A model generated the notes under the pieces. It was not told the DNA's origin. It saw only the letters and a list, made by a program, of their open reading frames with translations, and searched no databases. Of a stretch of DNA of 9,923 nucleotides, positions 1-5,200 are shown one piece after another. The stretch comes from Verrucomicrobiota bacterium (GTDB taxonomy: Bacteria; Verrucomicrobiota; Verrucomicrobiia; Verrucomicrobiales; DEV007). The stretch covers positions 1 to 9,923 of the forward strand of contig JAQCER010000058.1 of NCBI GenBank assembly GCA_027618625.1, written 5' to 3'. The translations under genes and the position numbers were made by a program. Each line of letters opens with the position of its first letter. Positions within the stretch are counted from its first letter, which is position 1.

Positions 1-8
1 TTTTTACC

Positions 9-33
9 GACCAATCCCCCTCTGGGACTGGCC
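9..33 (-). terminator. Weak hairpin after the last gene of the redox cluster
   Basis: In minus-strand RNA, bases 33-24 can pair with 18-9 as a 10-bp stem containing two G-U wobbles, with a 5-nt loop at 19-23. It lies 8 bases after the stop codon of the gene at 42-803. The bases that follow on the minus strand are a short A-run, not a U-run, so it is not a classic intrinsic terminator. It could be a Rho-type or mRNA-stabilising 3' hairpin. The window edge hides what comes next. Confidence 0.25.
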
Positions 34-41
34 CTAACTAA

Positions 42-803
42 CTAAAGTCGCGTGATGTTCTCGGGATCTACGTAGAGCACCTTGCGTCCACCGATCTCCT
101 TCAAAACTCCTGAGACTTCGACAGGCTCAGCCACGAATGGAAGCACAGCTTCGTTGATGGCTGAGCCATCGGTGCCGACTATGACGTAATGTGCCAGCGT
201 TCCATCGGGGGTTCTTGCGACGACAATGGGAGGAATACCGCCTTTGATACACTGAATAGCGCAAGCCCGATGAGGTTTAAACCGGCCGGGATTCATCACG
301 CCAAGGTGGCACTTCGAATCGACGATCTCACCGCGAACGGTCGCATTCGTTCCCGCTGATTCGATCAACGGATCTGCGGTTGTGCCGCCTGTACCGGCGT
401 TAGCAACAGAGTCGGTGACGACTTCAATCATCGAGTCCAGCTCATCGCCGATGAAAGTGCCTTTCAGAGTAACGTGCTGAAGATGGTGCTTCGCTGCGGT
501 CTCGACCGGGAATCCATTTTTGAATGGAGCGACCAGATAGAATACCTGTTCCCCCTCCGCACCGGAGTCTGCAATGAGCATCGGGACAGGGTCTTTGACA
601 AGGATGCCACTGAATTCCTGAACATTGCCAAAATCGAATGTTCCTGATGTCACTGTCTGCTGCATGGCCGTGACGACTCCAGCGATCACGGCACTTATCA
701 CAACGAGGAAGATGGAAATTTTCTTTAGAAAGGCACTGATCGGCGCAGCGGGCTTAGCCTCCCAGCCGATGAAGAATGGTTCGTCTTTGCTAGGGTCGTT
801 CAT
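42..803 (-). CDS. Membrane-anchored Cys/His-motif protein, function unknown
   Basis: The 253-residue protein has a short cytoplasmic N-terminus, one membrane helix at about residues 26-47 and a large soluble part that is probably outside the membrane. The soluble part looks like two related beta-rich halves, about 60-132 and 153-253. Each opens with a 'G-x-(I/L)-V' strand and closes with a 'V-x-(L/V)-x-G' strand, as in OB-like folds. Only the second half carries a cysteine/histidine cluster: DSKCHLGVMNPG (C165, H166), then H178, C181 and C185, followed by GGIPP. This could bind a metal, a cluster or haem, or form disulfides; the ligand cannot be told from sequence. The start lies 2 nt after the stop of the Rieske/ferric-reductase gene, so the two are surely co-transcribed and probably work together. 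I recall similar Cys-motif proteins only as uncharacterised ones. The reading frame is sound; the function is unknown. Confidence 0.85.
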   Translation of the reverse strand: MNDPSKDEPFFIGWEAKPAAPISAFLKKISIFLVVISAVIAGVVTAMQQTVTSGTFDFGNVQEFSGILVKDPVPMLIADSGAEGEQVFYLVAPFKNGFPVETAAKHHLQHVTLKGTFIGDELDSMIEVVTDSVANAGTGGTTADPLIESAGTNATVRGEIVDSKCHLGVMNPGRFKPHRACAIQCIKGGIPPIVVARTPDGTLAHYVIVGTDGSAINEAVLPFVAEPVEVSGVLKEIGGRKVLYVDPENITRL

Positions 804-805
804 GA

Positions 806-1849
806 TCAGGAGTGCCTGCAGATTGCGGGTTCAACTGGAGTTCCCGCAGCGTTGGGCTTGGATTTCACCAGCACCTTGCCATCGACAATTTTGATATCGA
901 ACGTCGGGATCTTTTCGGTGAATGGCGCAGGCGAGGTGCCATCATGGGGTTTGTATTGGAATCCGTGCCAGGGACACGTCAGACAGCCATACTTGAACTG
1001 CCCCTCGGCCAGCGGGCCATTCTGGTGCTGACAGACACCGGAAACGGTTGACACCTTGTTGCCTTCGTAAAGGATCACGGCGACACGCTCACCATTCACC
1101 GACGCACCGAGTGGAATGTTCTCCGTCAGATCGGATACCTGGCATACTTCGACATAGGTTTTGTCATCCACACTCCGAGCCGACTCCGCTTCGATTCCCA
1201 TTTGACTCCAACCTGCGCGGAGATGCAAACCGCCGATCACTACCACTCCGAGACCGGTTAGCATGGCATAAATCGGCGAGGTCTCCGACTGCAGAACACC
1301 GAAGGCAACATGGACAATGAGCAACAAGTAAGCCAGATAGACCAACATGTGTAGCGTCTTCCAGACCGGTGCGGACAAATTCGCCAACCAGAAGTCGTGG
1401 CTTGTCGCCGCCATCACAAAAAGAATCATCAGGGCAGCGAATCCGAATGCCTGGAAAGGAAAAGTGCTCATGGTGACGCCTGCATCTGCGGTGAAGATCG
1501 AGAGCACAGGATTGATCGGGCCACCGACGTGATAGGTGATGAAGCCGAGCATCGCGTGAATGAACGCCAGCATGAACATGGCCACCCCGAGGTGGCGGCG
1601 ATTGTAAACAACCGGGAGCCACAGTTTGTTCAGCCTGGCCAGCGGTCCGATCGCAAGAATGACGTGTAACAATGTGAACGCGGCCACAGCCGTTGCCCGC
1701 ATCAGCAAGATCTCCAGGGTCACCGCGGGATGCGTTGTCAATCCGACGCCAATGAATACGCCAAGGAACAGGACGATGCCGATGACCAGGAGCAGGTCAT
1801 AGCGTTTTTTGAAAGCATTCCAGCCAACTGCTTTGTAGGAAACTGACAT
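806..1849 (-). CDS. Ferric-reductase-like membrane domain fused to Rieske [2Fe-2S] domain
   Basis: This 347-residue protein is a fusion. Residues about 18-215 hold six hydrophobic helices (roughly 18-38, 48-72, 87-108, 131-149, 163-187 and 193-211) typical of the ferric-reductase-like/YedZ haem-b membrane domain. Histidines inside or at the edges of helices (H62, H98, H167, H180) are candidate haem ligands. Residues about 230-330 form a Rieske domain with the full motif C273-x-H275-x16-C292-x2-H295 (CQH and CPWH), which should bind a [2Fe-2S] cluster; the family resembles ferredoxin-type Rieske domains of dioxygenases. The inferred role is electron transfer across or along the membrane between the cluster and haem. 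No flavin or NAD domain is present, so donor and acceptor must be other proteins. It sits 2 nt from genes on both sides. The fold is confident; the substrate and physiological role are unknown. Confidence 0.9.
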   Translation of the reverse strand: MSVSYKAVGWNAFKKRYDLLLVIGIVLFLGVFIGVGLTTHPAVTLEILLMRATAVAAFTLLHVILAIGPLARLNKLWLPVVYNRRHLGVAMFMLAFIHAMLGFITYHVGGPINPVLSIFTADAGVTMSTFPFQAFGFAALMILFVMAATSHDFWLANLSAPVWKTLHMLVYLAYLLLIVHVAFGVLQSETSPIYAMLTGLGVVVIGGLHLRAGWSQMGIEAESARSVDDKTYVEVCQVSDLTENIPLGASVNGERVAVILYEGNKVSTVSGVCQHQNGPLAEGQFKYGCLTCPWHGFQYKPHDGTSPAPFTEKIPTFDIKIVDGKVLVKSKPNAAGTPVEPAICRHS

Positions 1850-1851
1850 GA

Positions 1852-2007
1852 CTAGGGTGCCGTTGAATCAGATACTTCCGGTGTCGGCAGGCTGTCCATC
1901 TCTGGCCATTGAGGACGATTGAGGAGGGCAATGGCAAGCAGGGCGAGTGCAGCGGGTGCTACAATGAGCCAGATCAGGCGGTGACGATTTCGGTGATAAC
2001 GTTGCAT
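1852..2007 (-). CDS. Small single-helix membrane protein (51 aa)
   Basis: The frame runs from an ATG at 2005-2007 to a TAG at 1852-1854. The protein has a strongly basic, His/Arg-rich head (MQRYHRNRHR), one hydrophobic helix at about residues 11-29 (LIWLIVAPAALALLAIALL) and a short Pro/acid-rich tail (EMDSLPTPEVSD). The positive-inside rule places the tail outside. It sits exactly between two same-strand genes, 14 nt after one stop and 2 nt before the next start, leaving almost no non-coding space; this is the best argument that it is real. No clear Shine-Dalgarno is seen, as for its neighbours. It may be a small subunit or assembly factor of the Rieske/ferric-reductase protein. That is inferred from position; no family is recognised. 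Confidence 0.65.
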   Translation of the reverse strand: MQRYHRNRHRLIWLIVAPAALALLAIALLNRPQWPEMDSLPTPEVSDSTAP

Positions 2008-2021
2008 GAAAAAATGGCAGA

Positions 2022-2270
2022 CTAGAATTTGGCGGCGCGGCGATGGGCGGAGTATTCTTCCGGCGGAGGCGATTTCTTGACCCAGCGCACGAGCAGATAC
2101 GGCCAGAACAAAGCGCAGCCAGGAATGATCAACAATTTGAATCCCCAGGTGCCACCGGCAGCGCTGGGATCGATCGACTTCGCTCCGGAAAGTGCGAAGG
2201 GAACACCGAACACCAATCCAAGCGCCAGATAGATGCCCAGCACGGTAAGCAGAACAGGAATGATCGTCAT
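2022..2270 (-). CDS. Small two-helix membrane protein (82 aa)
   Basis: I place the start at the ATG at 2268-2270, giving MTIIPVLLTV with a helix at the very N-terminus. An upstream ATG at 2426 would add 52 residues of low-quality, Arg/Pro-rich sequence and is less likely. Helix 1 is about residues 2-25 and helix 2 about 43-63. The linker contains S-I-D-P-S-A-A-G-G-T-W-G-F and helix 2 reads LLIIPGCALFWPYLLVRW, a signature that looks conserved (an 'IDP...GxxWGF...PG...WP' pattern). The tail is basic and soluble (KKSPPPEEYSAHRRAAKF). It is the first gene of the four-gene minus-strand cluster with the Rieske/ferric-reductase fusion, so a role in that membrane complex is a reasonable inference. 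Biochemical function is unknown. Confidence 0.75.
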   Translation of the reverse strand: MTIIPVLLTVLGIYLALGLVFGVPFALSGAKSIDPSAAGGTWGFKLLIIPGCALFWPYLLVRWVKKSPPPEEYSAHRRAAKF

Positions 2271-2552
2271 AGTTATCAAGTAATTAACAGGCGGATTCTT
2301 CTTCGCTCTGGCAGATGGCCTTCGCAGCGAGGGGTCCCCGGAGCGGTCAAGTGGCAACGGCAAGACATCGCCGGCGATGGGATTGGCAACCGTACTTGCC
2401 AGTGTGCAGGCGGCTGCGATCTCCATTGCCGGAGTGATTCGATGAACGTTCGCATCCAGCGCTCCGCGAAAGATCTCTGGAAAGTGAGGAGGTTGTTTAT
2501 CTGATTCGGAAAGTCGCTTTGGCCGAAATCATTCATTGGGTAATTTCAGCGA

Positions 2553-2558
2553 TATAAT
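2553..2558 (+). promoter_or_regulatory. Candidate sigma70-type -10 box for the cytochrome gene
   Basis: The hexamer is an exact TATAAT in otherwise mixed sequence. No good -35 box lies at 16-18 bp; the best at 17 bp is CATTCA at 2530-2535, which matches TTGACA poorly. If used, the transcript would start near 2565 and have a leader of about 275 nt that includes the tandem repeats. Confidence 0.3.
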
Positions 2559-2560
2559 CA

Positions 2561-2580
2561 TGACTGTCCTTGACTGTCGA
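2561..2580 (+). repeat. 10-bp doublet
   Basis: TGACTGTCCT is followed directly by TGACTGTCGA, so an 8-bp unit TGACTGTC recurs with a period of 10 bp, one helical turn. It begins 2 bp after the candidate TATAAT box. It may be a regulator site near the transcription start or chance. Confidence 0.4.
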
Positions 2581-2610
2581 CGATTGATGACGGGAAAATC
2601 GTTCACTGAC

Positions 2611-2650
2611 TCTTGTCGGACGAATCTTGTCGGACGAATCTTGTCGGACG
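2611..2650 (+). repeat. 14-bp tandem repeat, about 2.9 copies
   Basis: The unit TTGTCGGACGAATC occurs exactly at 2613-2626 and 2627-2640, and its first ten bases recur at 2641-2650; two matching bases (TC) precede the array. The copies are identical, which suggests a recent duplication. The period is not a multiple of three, consistent with non-coding DNA. It lies about 190 bp upstream of the cytochrome start. Confidence 0.8.
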
Positions 2651-2840
2651 CATTCAGCTTACCACAATTCCGTTGAATCCGGCTATTGAATCCCGGCTAC
2701 AGCCCCATTTTCCTCGCGTTCGCCCTCGGTCCCCCAGATCCAGACGGAAATTTCCTTTTTCTTGTCCGAAGAATGACACCCGGGCAATCAGAGCACGAAT
2801 TCCTGTTGATATTGCCGTGCTTTTTGCTTCGTTACGGAAG

Positions 2841-3413
2841 ATGAAACTGAACCAAAATACTCTCGCGTCGCTCGCTGCATTTGGAATGCTGTCTCTGGGG
2901 CTGCACGCAAATGCCGAAGAACCGTCGCCCGAAGTAATGAAAGAGGGCAAATCAGCCTATGCTACCTGTATGGCCTGCCACAATGTGGACGGAAAGGGCC
3001 TTCCAGTTGGCACTTTAAAGATGGCACCACCGCTCACAGGGTCGAAGTTTGCAATGGGTGATCCAGAGGTGATGGCATTGGCCATTTTGAAGGGCATTGA
3101 AAAGGATCCCTCGAACACTGCCTACATCGGCATCATGGCACCGTTGGAGACTGCTCTTGACGACAAGAAACTGGCCTCAGTGATGACTTACGTCAGGAAC
3201 TCGTTTGGCAACAAGGCAGCACCCGTCACGGAAGCGCAGGCTAAAGGCTACCGCGAGAAGTTCGCCAAAATCAAGAGTTCGGTGAAGCGCTCCACCTTGG
3301 ACAAGCTACTCGAAAAGAGCGAAGCCGCCGCCAAGGGAACGGAACCGGCTGCGCCCGGCGAAGCTGCAGCTCCTGCTCCTGCAGCATCTGCTGCTCCCCC
3401 CGCGACTGAATAA
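2841..3413 (+). CDS. Secreted mono-haem cytochrome c
   Basis: The 190-residue product starts at ATG 2841, chosen because it gives a clean signal peptide (MKLNQNTLASLAAFGMLSLG, probable cleavage after ANA at about residue 25); a TTG-started extension to 2613 would run through the tandem repeat and lacks sense. The haem-binding motif is C43-M-A-C46-H47, followed by N-x-D-G-K-G. The likely distal haem ligand is M99 in GIMAPLETALDD, followed by the class I helix KLASVMTYVRNSFGN. Residues 126-160 are a charged helix and 164-190 an Ala/Pro-rich tail, perhaps a flexible linker or anchor. It should act as an electron carrier outside the cytoplasmic membrane. It is divergent from the Rieske redox cluster and followed by a strong terminator, so it is monocistronic. 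The electron partner is unknown. Confidence 0.92.
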   Translation: MKLNQNTLASLAAFGMLSLGLHANAEEPSPEVMKEGKSAYATCMACHNVDGKGLPVGTLKMAPPLTGSKFAMGDPEVMALAILKGIEKDPSNTAYIGIMAPLETALDDKKLASVMTYVRNSFGNKAAPVTEAQAKGYREKFAKIKSSVKRSTLDKLLEKSEAAAKGTEPAAPGEAAAPAPAASAAPPATE

Positions 3414-3440
3414 TCGGTCAGGAATTTCTTTCGATCACCC

Positions 3441-3474
3441 AGCCCGGCTTCGAGAACATCGAGCCGGGCTTTTT
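3441..3474 (+). terminator. Intrinsic terminator of the cytochrome gene
   Basis: AGCCCGGC (3441-3448) pairs with GCCGGGCT (3463-3470); after a one-base bulge at 3449 the stem continues with TCGA (3450-3453) against TCGA (3459-3462), closing a 5-nt loop. A T-run (TTTT, 3471-3474) follows on the plus strand. It ends transcription 28 nt after the cytochrome stop. The T-run overlaps the first bases of the convergent DUF1501 stop codon (3473-3475). On the minus strand the hairpin lacks a T-run. Confidence 0.88.
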
Positions 3475-4921
3475 ACGCCAGGATATCGCGCACGACATTT
3501 CCATGGACATCTGTCAGACGGAAATCCCTGCCCGCGTAGTGATAGGTGAATTCCTCGTGATTGAACCCTAACAAGTGGAGAATCGTTGCGTGGAGGTCAT
3601 GCACATGCACCGGATTGTGCACCGCCTGGAAGCCGAACTCATCGGTCGCTCCATGGATGTATCCTTTCTTAACTCCGCCTCCGGCCAGCCAGGTGGTAAA
3701 CCCGTAGTGATTATGATCGCGGCCATTGATCTTACCGGCGTTCGATCCCGCCGTAGGAAGTTCGACGGTCGGAGTTCTGCCAAATTCGCCGCCCCAGATG
3801 ATCAAGGTTTCGTCAAAAAGGCCGCGTTCCTTCAGGTCTGTAATCAAAGCGGCAATCGCCTGATCACACTGGCCCGCCAGCTCTCTATGGTTAACTTCGA
3901 TGTCGTCATGATTGTCCCACGGCTGCCCGGCGCCATGCCACAGCTGGACCATGCGCACTCCGCGCTCGATCAATCGACGCGCGATGAGGATCTGCCGCGA
4001 TTGTACACTTGAGCCGTAGCGTTCCCGTACCGATTCCGGCTCTTTCATGATGTCAAACGCGTCGGTCGCCTCCAGCTGCATCCGGTAAGCGAGTTCGAAC
4101 GACTGTACGCGCGCCTCAAGCTTGGCATCGCGCTCGCGACGTTCCATATGCAGGCGGTTCATTTCCTTGAGTAGATCAAGCTGCCTGCGCTGCTGCGACA
4201 GCGACATCTGCTTGTTGCTGATATTCTGAATCAGCTTGTCGATCTCTGAGTGCTTGGTGTCGACATACGTTCCTTGAAACGATCCAGGAAGAAAGGCGGA
4301 CTGCCAGTTTTGCGATTCCTGAATCGGATATCCACCGGGACACATGACGATGAATCCTGGCAGGTTCTGATTCTCCGTCCCCAAGCCGTAGGTCACCCAC
4401 GATCCCAGACTCGGCCGCACCAGTCGCGCATCCCCGCAGTTCATCAACATAAGCGAGGGTTCATGATTTGGCACATCAGCGTGCATCGATCGGATCACAC
4501 ACAGGTCATCCGCACATTTGGCGACGTTGGGAAATATATCGCTGACCTCGATCCCACTCTGGCCGTGCTTTGCAAAGGTGAACGGCGACTGGTAGGCGGC
4601 GCCCGTCTTGCGCTCGGTGGGCAAATTTTCCGTCGGCAGTTCCTTGCCGTGGTATTTCGCCAGCAGTGGTTTCGGATCGAAAGTGTCGACATGCGATGGC
4701 CCACCATTCATAAACAAATGAATGACGTGCTTGATTTTGCTATTGTGATGAGGCGAGCGGGCAGCAAATGGATTAAGTGGATTCCCTCCAGACTGGGCAC
4801 CGGCAGATTCTCCTAGCACCGACCCCAGTGCCAACGCCCCCATCCCCATTCCACAGCGAGTCAAAAAATCGCGACGAGTGAAATAACTAGAATTGATTTC
4901 GGGCGGATGGTGCCTGCTCAC
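3473..4921 (-). CDS. Tat-exported DUF1501 family protein
   Basis: I start it at GTG 4921, giving 482 residues, close to the family's usual size. The frame stays open to an ATG at 5197, but the extra 92 residues look like translated intergenic DNA. A twin-arginine signal is clear: T-R-R-D-F-L at about 14-19, then GMGMGALALGSVLG, with cleavage probably after S-A-G-A. DUF1501 (PF07394) belongs to the alkaline phosphatase/sulfatase-like superfamily. Typical blocks are visible: MNGGPSHVDTFDP (about 71-83), WDNHDD (about 335-340), WGGEFGRTP (about 376-384), GRDHNHYGF (about 400-408) and HVHDLHATILHLLG (about 439-452); their Asp and His residues are candidate metal ligands. A helical, possibly coiled region lies at about 238-278. 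It should act outside the cytoplasmic membrane. The activity of the family is unproven. The DUF1549/DUF1553 partner that often sits beside such genes is absent here. Confidence 0.9.
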   Translation of the reverse strand: MSRHHPPEINSSYFTRRDFLTRCGMGMGALALGSVLGESAGAQSGGNPLNPFAARSPHHNSKIKHVIHLFMNGGPSHVDTFDPKPLLAKYHGKELPTENLPTERKTGAAYQSPFTFAKHGQSGIEVSDIFPNVAKCADDLCVIRSMHADVPNHEPSLMLMNCGDARLVRPSLGSWVTYGLGTENQNLPGFIVMCPGGYPIQESQNWQSAFLPGSFQGTYVDTKHSEIDKLIQNISNKQMSLSQQRRQLDLLKEMNRLHMERRERDAKLEARVQSFELAYRMQLEATDAFDIMKEPESVRERYGSSVQSRQILIARRLIERGVRMVQLWHGAGQPWDNHDDIEVNHRELAGQCDQAIAALITDLKERGLFDETLIIWGGEFGRTPTVELPTAGSNAGKINGRDHNHYGFTTWLAGGGVKKGYIHGATDEFGFQAVHNPVHVHDLHATILHLLGFNHEEFTYHYAGRDFRLTDVHGNVVRDILA

Positions 4922-5200
4922 ATCATGAAGATCCCCGATTTGGTGTTGGATGCCATGCTTTAATCCTGCCAGTTCCCGGATGGAAACAGGCTGGAAGTTC
5001 CATCGAAGCGTAAATTTAACTTTCGCGAAGCCCCATAAACGGTTAATACACAATTGAATCCCGCGAATGGGCGCTAGACCGTTTGATTCGGGATTCCTGC
5101 AAGGCCTGCACTCATCGACCATCGGTCCAGCAGCGCTGTTCGTCGAATTCTTGAACTGTGACTTTAACGGTCTCTGCTCCCTCCAAAGAAAGGACAATCC
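4922..5200. other. Divergent spacer with an inverted repeat
   Basis: This 279-bp region lies between the divergent DUF1501 and OmpA-like genes and should hold both promoters. GAATCCCG (5056-5063) and CGGGATTC (5089-5096) form an 8-bp inverted repeat 25 bp apart; the match resumes with GAAT/ATTC after a 2-base offset. No convincing -35/-10 pair was found. An open minus-strand frame continues through it from the DUF1501 gene, but has no sign of being coding. Confidence 0.5.
5188..5194 (+). promoter_or_regulatory. Ribosome binding site of the OmpA-like gene
   Basis: GAAAGGA stands 6 nt before the ATG at 5201. It is the clearest Shine-Dalgarno in a window where most genes lack one, and it fixes this start. 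Confidence 0.7.

Larger units (their letters stand above)
2271..2840. other. 570-bp divergent intergenic region
   Basis: This stretch separates the minus-strand redox cluster from the plus-strand cytochrome gene and must carry the promoters of both. Open frames cross it on both strands, but their translations are rich in Arg, Ser and Pro, lack recognisable motifs and overlap one another, so I treat it as non-coding. It contains a perfect TATAAT hexamer (2553-2558), a 10-bp doublet (2561-2580) and a 14-bp tandem repeat (2611-2650), listed separately. From about 2271 to 2540 I see no further structure. Confidence 0.6.

Noticed and set aside
2271..2426. 52-residue N-terminal extension of the two-helix membrane protein
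   Set aside because: The extension is Arg/Pro/Ser-rich, has no motif, and would move the first helix from the N-terminus. The ATG at 2270 gives a natural membrane protein.
2444..2451. GAACGTTC palindrome as a LexA-type site
   Set aside because: SOS boxes need a spacer between GAAC and GTTC, and the flanks are not symmetric; an 8-bp palindrome is expected by chance.
2043..2504. 153-residue plus-strand open frame
   Set aside because: Largely antisense to the two-helix gene; the product is Arg/Gln-rich with no recognisable motif.
2276..2536. 86-residue minus-strand open frame
   Set aside because: Overlaps other open frames; its composition is that of translated non-coding DNA and no domain or membrane helix is seen.
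2613..2840. TTG-started N-terminal extension of the cytochrome
   Set aside because: It would translate the tandem repeat and place 76 odd residues before a perfect signal peptide.
4250..4816. 188-residue plus-strand open frame inside the DUF1501 gene
   Set aside because: Antisense to a gene with clear family motifs; its own product shows none.
4922..5197. 92-residue N-terminal extension of the DUF1501 protein
   Set aside because: It would bury the Tat signal deep in the protein and run to within 3 bp of the divergent gene's start. The open frame appears to be chance.
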